Assembly: GCA_902597095.1 (NCBI GenBank)
Contig: CACJWK010000003.1
Span: 80,766 to 144,765, forward strand
DNA from: an uncultured Pseudohongiella sp.
GTDB taxonomy: Bacteria; Pseudomonadota; Gammaproteobacteria; Pseudomonadales; Pseudohongiellaceae
Length of the DNA stretch: 64,000 bases
Reading direction: 5' to 3'
Below the pieces are notes generated by a model that had not been told where the DNA came from, ran no database searches, and worked only from the letters and a program-made list of their open reading frames with translations. Within the stretch, counting starts at the first letter, position 1. Every line of letters begins with the position of its first letter. Of this stretch, positions 33,407 to 41,695 are shown piece by piece. The translations under genes and the position numbers were made by a program.

Positions 33407-34135
33407 ATGACTGCGCACCAAATTGTCTGCTTCGCCGCACTGGGCATACTTCTGCTGTCGCAGCCAGGCAATGCGCAAGACAGTGGCGGAAGCGCCGTGC
33501 TGGACCGCTACAACGGACTGCCGCTGCCTCGACAGGGGCCGACAATCGATGCCAGCCTGGCACAGAGGTTGTTCCGTCGCGGCAACACGTTCAGCAGTCT
33601 CGGTCGTCATGTAGAAGCCATCGAGGAATACAGGAAAGCCATCAGTGCAGATCCCAGTTTTTCTGACGCAATTCGTAACCTTGCCAACACCTATTACTTT
33701 CTCGAAAACTATGAAGAAGCCAAGCCGCTTCTGGCGCGCTTCATTGAGCTCGAAACACAAACTACCGCGTCTCTGATTGCTGCCGTACAAACCCTGGGCG
33801 AGCTGGAGCGGAACAGCAGGAACTATGAAAGCGCCGTTGAATACGACGAACGCGCAATCGAGCTGAACCCAGATGACGATTCACAGGTACATATAATGGC
33901 GAATACCTATAACAACAACGGCTATCCGGAACTTGCTATACGCGTCTATCAGGCCGGCATAAGGGCGATGCCTGAGAATGCGTTTTTTGACCGGAGCCTC
34001 GGTCGTCTGCTGGAACAGTCGGGTCGGTTGGAAGAGGCATTGGCAGCCTATCGATCGGCCTCGACCAAGGATGCTGACTCCTATTTCTATGCAGATCTGG
34101 TCGAAAGCTTAGAGCGTCGCCTCACCAGACAGTGA
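33407..34135 (+). CDS. Exported tetratricopeptide-repeat protein
   Basis: Starting at ATG 33407 (AAGGA six bases before it) this is 242 residues: a signal peptide ending near GNAQ, a short linker, then several TPR units from about residue 45 (LFRRGNTFSSLGRHVEAIEEYRKAI is one, abbreviated; IRNLANTYYFLENYEEAKPLL; YDERAIELNPDD). TPRs mediate protein contacts in the periplasm. No partner is indicated. The last 27 bases overlap the convergent aminopeptidase gene. A TTG two codons upstream overlaps the ribosome-binding site and is not the start. Confidence 0.8.
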   Translation: MTAHQIVCFAALGILLLSQPGNAQDSGGSAVLDRYNGLPLPRQGPTIDASLAQRLFRRGNTFSSLGRHVEAIEEYRKAISADPSFSDAIRNLANTYYFLENYEEAKPLLARFIELETQTTASLIAAVQTLGELERNSRNYESAVEYDERAIELNPDDDSQVHIMANTYNNNGYPELAIRVYQAGIRAMPENAFFDRSLGRLLEQSGRLEEALAAYRSASTKDADSYFYADLVESLERRLTRQ

Positions 34136-35230
34136 ATTGAGCCGTCTCAACGCCTCTTCCCTCACCGGCGCTTCCTGGTCGGCCAGTTCGGCGACACGTC
34201 GGTAGAAAGCACTGAGCTTACCTTCTTCCTGATCCAGCAGCATCTCGAATGCCGGTACCCAGTCATTGTATGAAGCCACCGTAGATAGCTGGGCATTGTT
34301 CAGATCTCTGGCAAACCAGGCATCATAGCCCCCGTACCCCTGCCAGCTTTCCTTAAGCAACTGGTAGGCTGCACGCAATTCCGACTGCAGCGTCTGCTTG
34401 CGACTTCTCTTTTCTGCATCTGGCAGCTCACTTTCGTAGAGCTCGTGCAATTGACTGCGCCAGAGCGTCACAAGCGCAACAAAGTCGGACTGGCGCGAAA
34501 GACTGTGCTCAGCGCCGTCAATCAGACGCTTATCATTGAGAGATTCAGACCACCTTCTGATGCCTTCTCTTTCCACTGCAGTGGCAAAACTCTCGTTGAA
34601 GCTGGTGTCTCCTGCGGCAAAGGCGACCTGATGCGCCAACTCGTGAAAAACCAAGCCTGCCAGCTGATAGTCCGAGCGATCCACCACGGTACTCAGCAGC
34701 GAATCATCAAACCAACCCAGAGTTGAATAGGCGTCAACACCACCGGTATAAACATCCAGCCCCTCTGATTTAAGCTGCTGAGCGTACGCCAGCGCCTCAG
34801 ATTCCGAAAAATAGCCCCGGTAGGCGAGACATCCGGCAACGGGGTAGCACCAGCTGACAGCCTCAGTGGACAATTCGGGCGCAGCGAATACATTCCAGAC
34901 CACATGCTCGCGCCCGATATCCACGTAGGTTGAGTAGTTGTCACCGACGGGAAGCTCGAGTTCAGCAAAGGCGAATTCTCTGATCTGGAGTATCAGTTCA
35001 AATTTATCCCGCAAATTCTGTGGCAGATCGCCCCTGTCAAGTAGGGTCTGAATATTCTGGCGCCCTGTCAGAATCTTCAGCTGTCCTCGTGCCGCCTGAG
35101 AATAATAGGAGATCGCTTCGCAAGAGATGAGCAAGACAGAGAGCAGCACAAGTCCCAGAAATCTGGCACCGATGCGCAAGCTATGCGCCAATACAGGGAG
35201 CGGAGTCGGCCTGCTCTGAGCCGCAGCCAC
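34109..35230 (-). CDS. Putative aminopeptidase lipoprotein (DUF2265/PF10023 family)
   Basis: This 373-residue protein has an N-terminal lipoprotein signal (lipobox LLISC near 36) followed by the family block ARGQLKILTGRQNIQTLL and the zinc-peptidase motif HELAHQ (VFHELAHQVAF), with DTSFNESFATAVE downstream supplying the third ligand region. It is annotated as an aminopeptidase by family; activity is not well documented. Start is GTG 35230, abutting the TAA of yjbQ at 35231-35233, with GGGGAAAC before it, so translation is coupled. It is the last gene of the cyclotransferase-yjbQ-aminopeptidase operon. Confidence 0.85.
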   Translation of the reverse strand: MAAAQSRPTPLPVLAHSLRIGARFLGLVLLSVLLISCEAISYYSQAARGQLKILTGRQNIQTLLDRGDLPQNLRDKFELILQIREFAFAELELPVGDNYSTYVDIGREHVVWNVFAAPELSTEAVSWCYPVAGCLAYRGYFSESEALAYAQQLKSEGLDVYTGGVDAYSTLGWFDDSLLSTVVDRSDYQLAGLVFHELAHQVAFAAGDTSFNESFATAVEREGIRRWSESLNDKRLIDGAEHSLSRQSDFVALVTLWRSQLHELYESELPDAEKRSRKQTLQSELRAAYQLLKESWQGYGGYDAWFARDLNNAQLSTVASYNDWVPAFEMLLDQEEGKLSAFYRRVAELADQEAPVREEALRRLNSLSGEATL

Positions 35231-35656
35231 TTACGCCGTTTCCCCGTGCAGGGTGACAATGACGGTCCGCTCCGCAGCCCGGTTTCTGTGTTCACCCAGA
35301 TAAATTCCCTGCCATACTCCCAACTGCAGTCGCCCCTCCCGCACGGGAACGGTGAACTCGCTACCCAGAAGCGCAGATTTCAGATGAGCGGGCATATCGT
35401 CCGGACCTTCTTCAACATGCTCAAAATACGGCGCGTTTTCCGGTGCCAGCCGATTGAAATAGGATTCCATATCGCGGCGGACGGCAGGGTCAGCACTTTC
35501 ATTCAAACTCAAGGAAGCTGACGTATGCTGCAGAAAAAAATGCGCCAAGCCAACGGACAAACGAGCCAATTCCGGCAGCTGCCGGCAAATCTCTTCAGTA
35601 ACCAGATGGAAACCTCGCGATCTGGCTTTCAGCCCGACACGCCGTTGAATCCACAT
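35231..35656 (-). CDS. yjbQ: YjbQ family protein (UPF0047, thiamine-phosphate-synthase-like)
   Basis: This 141-residue protein matches the YjbQ family across its length: RGFHLVTEEICRQL near 15-28, FFLQHTSASLSLNESADPAVR, WQGIYLGEHRNR at the C-terminus. Relatives show weak thiamine-phosphate synthase activity, which may not be the main role. I choose ATG 35656, whose A is the last base of the upstream TGA (TGATG); TTG at 35659 is one codon earlier. It lies between the glutaminyl cyclotransferase and the aminopeptidase genes in a coupled operon. Confidence 0.88.
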   Translation of the reverse strand: MWIQRRVGLKARSRGFHLVTEEICRQLPELARLSVGLAHFFLQHTSASLSLNESADPAVRRDMESYFNRLAPENAPYFEHVEEGPDDMPAHLKSALLGSEFTVPVREGRLQLGVWQGIYLGEHRNRAAERTVIVTLHGETA

Positions 35657-36426
35657 CAAAGAGCTACCAGCTCGATTTCAAACAGGTGTGCCCAGTGTTT
35701 ACCGGTAACGAACAGCCTTTCGGACTCGGCGTCCCAGGCAATACCGTTCAGAACGGCTTCGTTGCTTCCCAGCTCGGTCCGGTCGGATAAACCCGTAAGA
35801 TCTACTAGAGAATTGATGGCGCCCGTCGCCGGATCAATCCTTACGATGAAGTCCGTTTGCCACACATTAGCCCAAACTTCACCATTGATATATTCCAGTT
35901 CGTTCAGGTTATTTACCGGCGATCCCTGCAGCGTGACTTCAACCGAGCGAACGGGAGAAAAATCTTCAGGGTTAAGAAACTGAAGTCGGGCGGAACCGTC
36001 GCTCAGAATTAAGTGCTCCCCATCAAAAGCAAGCCCCCAGCCTTCGGTCGGATTGTAGTGCGTGCCCAACTGAGCAAAGTCATTTTTGTCGTAGACGAAG
36101 ACCATGTGCGATTGCCAGGTGAGCTGGTAGATTTTCTCTCCGACAATCTGGATCCCCTCACCGAAGTAGCGGCGTCCGAGCGGTTTACTCATGATTTCAC
36201 GAGCATCTTCGAGAGAAACCTTACTGAGCTTGGAAACCCCCCGTTTTCCGGTTCCTTCGTAAAGAAAACCCTCATGAAAAACCAGCCCCTGCGTGAAGGA
36301 GGACATATTATGAGGATAGACATTCACCACGCGGAACCCATAACGGGAGGGTTCGATCTGCGCATTCGCGACACAGAGCGAGAAGGCAAAGCAAAAGACC
36401 AGCAAAAATGGGCGCATGAAATTCAA
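35656..36426 (-). CDS. Glutaminyl-peptide cyclotransferase (glutamine cyclotransferase family)
   Basis: This 256-residue protein has a cleavable signal peptide (FLLVFCFAFSLCVANAQ) and the repeated beta-propeller blades of the plant-type glutamine cyclotransferase family: SSFTQGLVFHEGFLYEGTGKRG, GWGLAFDGEHLILSDGS, LNELEYINGEVWANVWQ, LNGIAWDAESERLFVTGKHW (each split or abbreviated). The enzyme turns N-terminal glutamine into pyroglutamate in the periplasm, protecting exported proteins from aminopeptidases. The adjacent aminopeptidase in the same operon is an interesting juxtaposition. It overlaps yjbQ by one base. Confidence 0.85.
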   Translation of the reverse strand: MNFMRPFLLVFCFAFSLCVANAQIEPSRYGFRVVNVYPHNMSSFTQGLVFHEGFLYEGTGKRGVSKLSKVSLEDAREIMSKPLGRRYFGEGIQIVGEKIYQLTWQSHMVFVYDKNDFAQLGTHYNPTEGWGLAFDGEHLILSDGSARLQFLNPEDFSPVRSVEVTLQGSPVNNLNELEYINGEVWANVWQTDFIVRIDPATGAINSLVDLTGLSDRTELGSNEAVLNGIAWDAESERLFVTGKHWAHLFEIELVAL

Positions 36427-36534
36427 CTTCGAATTGCAGAGCTTTAGTTATAGCATATCGACAATCAGGAAGAGCTGTCGATGCGGCCTCTGCATCGATC
36501 TACCGACCAAAATTTCGACCAGCGGGAGTGACTG

Positions 36535-36882
36535 ATGTCTAACGATTGTTTGTTCTGCAAAATTATCTCAGGCGATATACCCTCGAACAAGGTCTACTCG
36601 GACGATCATGTCTACGCTTTTCACGATATAAATCCGGCCGCACCGACACACGTGCTCGTCATACCCAGAAAGCATCTCTCAGCAGTCAATGATCGCTCAG
36701 AAGAACATGAACCGCTGCTGGGTGCGCTCATGTCCGCGGCCAACAGAATTGTGGCCCATTTAGGCCTGGAAGAATCAGGCTTCCGCTATGTCATCAACAC
36801 CGGAAGCCATGGCGGCCAAACCGTTTTCCACCTTCATCTTCACATTCTTGGAGGCCGCCCCTTGACTTGGCCTCCAGGCTGA
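36535..36882 (+). CDS. hinT: HIT-family nucleotide-binding protein HinT
   Basis: This 115-residue histidine-triad protein has the N-terminal CLFCKIISGDIPS block, the DINPAAPTHVLVIPRKH strand-turn and the catalytic triad H99-L-H101-L-H103 (VFHLHLHILGGR). It is a purine-nucleoside phosphoramidase, cleaving AMP-linked intermediates such as aminoacyl-adenylates. Its length and the GGQTVFHLHLHILGG ending fit HinT rather than GalT. GGGAG lies six bases before ATG. Its stop is 2 bases from the convergent mtnA stop. Confidence 0.9.
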   Translation: MSNDCLFCKIISGDIPSNKVYSDDHVYAFHDINPAAPTHVLVIPRKHLSAVNDRSEEHEPLLGALMSAANRIVAHLGLEESGFRYVINTGSHGGQTVFHLHLHILGGRPLTWPPG

Positions 36883-36883
36883 A

Positions 36884-37978
36884 TCAGCGGTCAGCCGGGC
36901 CCTGCAAAGCAGAGATTGCCTCTGTCTCAGCCTCAACCGCTCCGAGTTCTGTAATCAGCGCAGTAACCAGGCGGGCAGGAGTCACATCGAAGCCCGGATT
37001 GTTAGTCCTGACTCCCGGCGGCGCGGTGCGAACCCGTCCGGGTAGCCCGTCAGGCATGATTCCGGCCACTTCAGTGACTTCATCACTGTCACGCTCTTCG
37101 ATAGGGATTCGATTCAGCCCCGATTCAAGGGAGAAATCAATTGAGGAAAGCGGAAGCGCCACGTAAAAAGGAATGCCGTTGTCATAAGCAGCCAGCGCTT
37201 TCTGGTAGGTGCCAATCTTGTTGCAGACATCCCCGTTACGGGCGGTCCGGTCGCTGCCCACCACACACACGTCAACCTGCCCTTCCTGCATAAGATGACC
37301 GCCTGCATTGTCAACGATAAGAGTATGTGGGACGGCAGCCTGCCCGAGTTCCCAACAGGTCAGCGCAGCGCCCTGATTACGGGGCCGGGTCTCATCAACC
37401 CAGACATGGACAGGCACGCCTCTCTGCACCGTTTTGTAGACCACAGACAGTGCGGTGCCCCAGTCGACGGTGGCCAGCGAACCGGCATTACAGTGCGTGA
37501 GTATGTTCAGGTGATCCTGATCCTGAGATTTTCTTTGCCAGAGCTGCTCCATCAGGTCGGCTCCATGCTCTCCCATTGCTTCACATATGGCGACATGTTC
37601 CCGCTCGATGTTCTGGGCGAGTGCCAGAGCCTGCTCAACTCTCCGGTCGAGAGGCAACATGGACAACCGGTCTCGGCATCTTTGGAGTGCCCACTGCAGA
37701 TTCACCGCCGTCGGCCGGGTGGCGGCAAGAGCGCTGCAGACCCGATCCAACGAATCAGGATCTTCCCGCAAGCCCAGGTAGACCCCGTACGCTGCGGTCA
37801 CCCCGATCAGAGGCGCTCCTCGCACCTGCATTGACTGGATGGCGACACAGGTTGACTCAAGATTCACCAGTGACAATACCTTGAACTCATGTGGCAAGCG
37901 GGTCTGATCAATGATGAGCACCTCATCGCCCGACGCGTCATACCAGATACTCTGCCGATTTTTGCCGTTTACAATCAC
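36884..37978 (-). CDS. mtnA: S-methyl-5-thioribose-1-phosphate isomerase
   Basis: This 364-residue protein is a methylthioribose-1-phosphate isomerase of the eIF2B-alpha-like family: RGAPLIGVTAAYGV, the catalytic cysteine in LTHCNAGSLATVDWGTAL and the aspartate in VGSDRTARNGDVCNKIGT are all seen. It converts 5-methylthioribose-1-P (or 5-deoxyribose-1-P) to the ribulose form in methionine or 5'-deoxyadenosine salvage. No mtnB, C, D or N gene is nearby. Instead its upstream neighbour, 24 bases away on the same strand, is a class II aldolase/dehydrogenase fusion, suggesting a shunt to DHAP rather than full methionine salvage. Confidence 0.93.
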   Translation of the reverse strand: MIVNGKNRQSIWYDASGDEVLIIDQTRLPHEFKVLSLVNLESTCVAIQSMQVRGAPLIGVTAAYGVYLGLREDPDSLDRVCSALAATRPTAVNLQWALQRCRDRLSMLPLDRRVEQALALAQNIEREHVAICEAMGEHGADLMEQLWQRKSQDQDHLNILTHCNAGSLATVDWGTALSVVYKTVQRGVPVHVWVDETRPRNQGAALTCWELGQAAVPHTLIVDNAGGHLMQEGQVDVCVVGSDRTARNGDVCNKIGTYQKALAAYDNGIPFYVALPLSSIDFSLESGLNRIPIEERDSDEVTEVAGIMPDGLPGRVRTAPPGVRTNNPGFDVTPARLVTALITELGAVEAETEAISALQGPADR

Positions 37979-38002
37979 GTCTTCTGTTCCCTGAGACTTG
38001 AG

Positions 38003-39982
38003 TCAGATTACCCGATCATTTCCTCCGTCAATCGGCACCTGGGCTCCGGTAGTTTTCGCGAACCGCGTACTGAGGAGCGCGCAAATCACCTCAGCAACGT
38101 CTTGGGAGTCTAATTCCGTCCCGAGTACATTAGCGGATTTATAGTCTTCCACTGAAACGCCATAGTGAGCCGCGCGACTGGCAAGTACTTTTTCTGTCCA
38201 GATGGCCGTGTCGTAGACCGCATTAGGGTGAACCGCGTTACATCGGATACCCTTTTTGCCCAATTCCAGAGCCGCAATTCGCATCAATTGTGTCATCCCC
38301 GACTTGGCAACTGAATAGGCCCCTGCTCCGGGTCCCGGAGCGGGTACATTCTTGGAACCGACGAACACCACTGCCGGCTCATGGCCCTCGGACAGATACG
38401 GTTCACAGCAGCGCAGCAGGCGCAGGTGAGCGCTGAGATTCAGATCAAGCGATTGTTGCCACACGGCTTCGTCGATATCTGCCAGCAAACTGCCGGACGG
38501 GAAGCTTCCCGCGTTACTGACCAGCAGATCGATTCCTCCAAACTGTCGAACCGCTGCATGAATCGCCTCCTGCAGCGCAGCCTCATCGGTCACGTCGACC
38601 TGCAGGCACATCGCAGCCTGGGGCAAGTCCGAATTGTCTGCTGAGCGGTTAAACGCCACATCAAGCGCAACCACTGCAGCCCCTCTCACGGCGAGAGCTT
38701 CAACTGTGGCCAGACCAATACCAGAGGCTGCGCCTGTGACCAGCGCCACCATCCCCTCCATCTCAGGCTTGAGGTGATGGGTTTTTAATTTCGCCTGTTC
38801 CAGTTCCCAGTATTCAACGGCAAACAAATCCTCCCTGGACAACGCCTCCCAACCACCGAAAGCCTCAGCCTGCTGGATTGCGCTGAGAGTGTGAGTCGAG
38901 ATATCCCTGACGATCTGTAAACGCTTGGCATTCGCAGCAAGATAAATCATGCCTTTGCCGAGCCAGACTCCAAAACGCGGCATCAGGTCGAGAATCTGGT
39001 GCTCGGGAAGACGATACGAGTCGAAATAAGCGCGGTACAGCGCTGCAAATTGAGCAAGGTCAGCGGGCAAATTGTCCTCAAACACTGCGCCAAACGGTTT
39101 GGTGTGGATACTGTGATCAGGCGTCAGAGGACCGCGCTGGACGAGCTCAGCAGCATTCTCAAGCGCAGCAAAACCGCAGGCCAGTTCGGACCCGTCCCAC
39201 TGAATCAGCACGGCTGCGCCAAAAAGCTGTGAAGCCGCTTTTCTGAGTTTTGCCAGTGCTAGCTCTTCTTGCCCCGAGGTGACCAGATGCTTTGTCGGGC
39301 TGTACGGTACAGAGCGGATGGCCAGTCGTTTCTCTGCCATGCTGACCAGTTCAATCATACTGCTGTAGCTCTGTTCAGCCTCTTCATGGAAAGTAAAAAT
39401 ACCGTGATGTAGCAGCACGATGCCCTTGAGACGCTCCCAGTCGACGTGCAGGGTGGCTTCTGCCACCTGTCGTGCCAGAACGAACCCGGGCATGGTATAC
39501 GGCAAGATCAAGACCTCATCGCCGAGGAGGTCCTGCAAAAGCTGAGTGCCGCCGGGGGTATTACTCAGAGTGACCACGGCATCAGCGTGTGTGTGATCAA
39601 CATATTTGCAAGGAATAATCGCGTGCAGGATTGCCTCAACGGACGGCGCGGGCCCGGCGGGGTCCAGCAGAGCCAATCGCAGCTGTCGCATCATGTCAGT
39701 GTCAGACAGCTCGGTTAACGCGCCCAGCCGCTGCAGGTAGGCCAGATCCACGGGCGGAAATCCGGCAGCCTCAATGGTCCGCAAATCCCAACCTGAGCCC
39801 TTAACATATAGCGCCGGCACGGACTCGCTGAAAACATTGGTGAATTCGGCTTTGACGGATGTGTTACCCCCGCCGTGCAGCACCAGAGACGGCGCTGCAC
39901 CCAGAAGCCTCGAACTGTATACGCGCAGATCCAGCTCGCTGTTGCAGGCTGCGGCGTCTGACTGATTCCAAAGGTTTTTCAT
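38003..39982 (-). CDS. Class II aldolase / short-chain dehydrogenase fusion (RhaD/RhaE-like)
   Basis: This 659-residue protein has a class II aldolase domain (about 15-400) and an SDR domain (about 405-659). In the aldolase: HGGGNTSVK binds phosphate, PSVEA carries the catalytic Glu116, and the zinc histidines are H130-T-H132 and H193. In the SDR: TGAASGIG at 416-423, YSVAK with Tyr556 and Lys560, and the PIDGG end. The fusion is known as bifunctional rhamnulose-1-phosphate aldolase/lactaldehyde dehydrogenase, splitting a ketose-1-phosphate to DHAP plus an aldehyde and then oxidising the aldehyde. No rhamnose kinase or isomerase is present; mtnA follows 24 bases downstream, implying 5-deoxy-ribulose-1-P or methylthioribulose-1-P instead. 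ATG 39982 is used; an earlier frame start at 40024 lacks family similarity. Confidence 0.88.
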   Translation of the reverse strand: MKNLWNQSDAAACNSELDLRVYSSRLLGAAPSLVLHGGGNTSVKAEFTNVFSESVPALYVKGSGWDLRTIEAAGFPPVDLAYLQRLGALTELSDTDMMRQLRLALLDPAGPAPSVEAILHAIIPCKYVDHTHADAVVTLSNTPGGTQLLQDLLGDEVLILPYTMPGFVLARQVAEATLHVDWERLKGIVLLHHGIFTFHEEAEQSYSSMIELVSMAEKRLAIRSVPYSPTKHLVTSGQEELALAKLRKAASQLFGAAVLIQWDGSELACGFAALENAAELVQRGPLTPDHSIHTKPFGAVFEDNLPADLAQFAALYRAYFDSYRLPEHQILDLMPRFGVWLGKGMIYLAANAKRLQIVRDISTHTLSAIQQAEAFGGWEALSREDLFAVEYWELEQAKLKTHHLKPEMEGMVALVTGAASGIGLATVEALAVRGAAVVALDVAFNRSADNSDLPQAAMCLQVDVTDEAALQEAIHAAVRQFGGIDLLVSNAGSFPSGSLLADIDEAVWQQSLDLNLSAHLRLLRCCEPYLSEGHEPAVVFVGSKNVPAPGPGAGAYSVAKSGMTQLMRIAALELGKKGIRCNAVHPNAVYDTAIWTEKVLASRAAHYGVSVEDYKSANVLGTELDSQDVAEVICALLSTRFAKTTGAQVPIDGGNDRVI

Positions 39983-40069
39983 TTCATCCAAGCGCTTGCT
40001 TATTCTGATCACAGCCCTGAGCATGAGCCGGCTATCCCTGCGGCTCGCACCACCAGACTGACGCCCAAT

Positions 40070-40103
40070 AAAAAACGCACCATCTTGCGAGGGTGCGTTT
40101 TTT
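40070..40103 (-). terminator. Strong intrinsic terminator after exbD
   Basis: A perfect 12-bp stem (AAAAAACGCACC with GGTGCGTTTTTT) around a 10-base loop lies 22 bases beyond the stop of exbD at 40126. Because the stem ends are A/T runs it works in both directions, but the minus-strand gene is the only one ending here. Confidence 0.85.
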
Positions 40104-40125
40104 GTTAAGTCCGTCTGTAGACGAA

Positions 40126-40545
40126 TCAGTTCGGCTCAACAATAGAGATATTGGCCATGCCTGCCTGACGGGCTGCATCCATGATCATCACCAGAGTCGA
40201 CACTTCAGAGGAATTGTCAGGCTGAATGATCACTGAGGCTGCCGGGTTTTCCGCTTTCAGCTGGTCAATATTAGAGCGAACCTGCGTCTCAATAATCGGC
40301 CGCGGATTGCCGTTCAGAATGATCTCGTTATTCGGACCAATCTCAAACAGGATATTCTTCTTGTCAGAGTCTTCCGGAGGAGTTTCATTGTTGTTGTTGT
40401 CACTACTAGCCGCATTGATGGAGGTCTCAGACAGGAAAGTTGCTGTCACCACAAAAAAGATCAGAAGAATAAAGACCACGTCCAGCATGGGCGTAAGATC
40501 GATTTTGGCATCGTCTTCGGAACGCTTACCGGATATTTTTTTCAT
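40126..40545 (-). CDS. exbD: ExbD/TolR-type biopolymer transport protein
   Basis: This 139-residue protein has a short cytoplasmic N-terminus, the membrane helix DLTPMLDVVFILLIFFVV with the proton-conducting aspartate that defines ExbD/TolR, an acidic Ser/Asn-rich linker (SSDNNNNETPPEDS), and a periplasmic domain. It transmits proton-motive force with an ExbB/TolQ partner to energise outer-membrane import or Tol function. No exbB, tonB or tol gene is adjacent, so its partner must be elsewhere. It is monocistronic: a strong terminator follows, and the TetR gene lies 142 bases upstream. Confidence 0.9.
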   Translation of the reverse strand: MKKISGKRSEDDAKIDLTPMLDVVFILLIFFVVTATFLSETSINAASSDNNNNETPPEDSDKKNILFEIGPNNEIILNGNPRPIIETQVRSNIDQLKAENPAASVIIQPDNSSEVSTLVMIMDAARQAGMANISIVEPN

Positions 40546-40687
40546 TGTAACTTCCTAGCACTGTTCAATGGATTGCCCGAGTATATCAGTGCTGAATCCA
40601 GATATAAAAGCTCTGCGTTCCCGACGACTACGGAAACGGCCGAGTGTTACCGATGGCCTCACCTGCCCGTACCCGGTTGAGTTCGGG

Positions 40688-41275
40688 CTACTTCTTCAGT
40701 GAATTGATGGTAAACCTGGCCAAATCCTGCAGCTGGGGGGCATTCTTGCCGTCGCGCGAATTCACACGCAACCCGTGCATCATATTCATCAGGACATCAG
40801 CCGCAGTTTCGGCTGACACCCCTTTCTTAAGTTTGCCTTTTTTCTGCGCCTCTCTTAGGCGAACCAGCATTGCCTTACGAATACCCGCCAACACACTGCG
40901 CACCGTGCGCTTCATGTCCCGGTCGTAATTGATGCTTTCACAGAGCGAGTTCACCAGCAGACACCCCATGGCCCGGTGCCTGTTGCTGACGCCGGCCACT
41001 GATTCGGAGAAATAGGCGCTTATCGATTCCCACGGACCAAGCTTTTCATTTTTCAGCGAGGCATCAAGGTGTTGCTCGATAATGTTGCTGTACTGATCGA
41101 CACAGGACTTGAAAAAAGTGTGCTTGTCGCCGAACGAATTGTAAAGGGTGCCTCGATTAATGCCGGTGCAGTCGAGAAGCTTTTGAACCGAACTGGCTTC
41201 GTATCCTTCTTTCCAAAATTGCTCCATTGCGCTGGTGAGGACCTTCGCCTCATCAAATTCAACTGGTCTAGCCAT
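40688..41275 (-). CDS. TetR/AcrR family transcriptional regulator
   Basis: This 195-residue repressor has the N-terminal TetR helix-turn-helix (ARPVEFDEAKVL, TGINRGTLYNSFGDKHTFF at about 30-48) and a divergent ligand-binding domain with the ISAYFSESVAGVSN and FTINSLKK segments. It binds DNA as a dimer and is released by a small ligand. Nothing nearby is an evident target: exbD follows on the same strand with a 142-base gap and the upstream 420 bases are non-coding. It may be autoregulated. Confidence 0.88.
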   Translation of the reverse strand: MARPVEFDEAKVLTSAMEQFWKEGYEASSVQKLLDCTGINRGTLYNSFGDKHTFFKSCVDQYSNIIEQHLDASLKNEKLGPWESISAYFSESVAGVSNRHRAMGCLLVNSLCESINYDRDMKRTVRSVLAGIRKAMLVRLREAQKKGKLKKGVSAETAADVLMNMMHGLRVNSRDGKNAPQLQDLARFTINSLKK

Positions 41276-41695
41276 ACTACTTGCTCACCTTACTACTGAA
41301 TTAGGTATGAAAAATGTATCGATAATACCGCGAAGTCCGGCAATCCGAGTTGCCTGAAAGGGAACTCCAGGTTCGATGCGAGAAACTGCGCAAGCGTTGC
41401 ACGATTTTCAAGCGTCACCCTAAGCGAAACGCGATTGTATAACAGCACCGACATCTTTTCACCAACCAAAGCCAAAAACTTGTCACAAAAACGGTCTCTA
41501 ATCTAAGGTTTTTGAATGTTCGATGCGTTAAATGGCCGGAAATGGCCTGTTCTTCAAAGAAAGACTGTGATAAATCTTATGATCGGCGATGCCGTTCCAA
41601 AACTACCCTCAACGCCAGCCCATCGCTAGGTGTTGAAGCGTCAGTCACCGATCGTTTCTTTACGATTTTCCGCGAATCAGAGGCGACCAACCGTA
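41276..41695. other. Non-coding region upstream of the TetR gene
   Basis: This 420-base stretch separates the TetR gene and the DUF445 gene, both minus-strand. It presumably holds the TetR promoter and the end of the DUF445 transcription unit. An 8-base direct repeat AAATGGCC occurs at 41530 and 41540 (10-base period). No gene, tRNA or strong terminator is seen. Confidence 0.4.
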
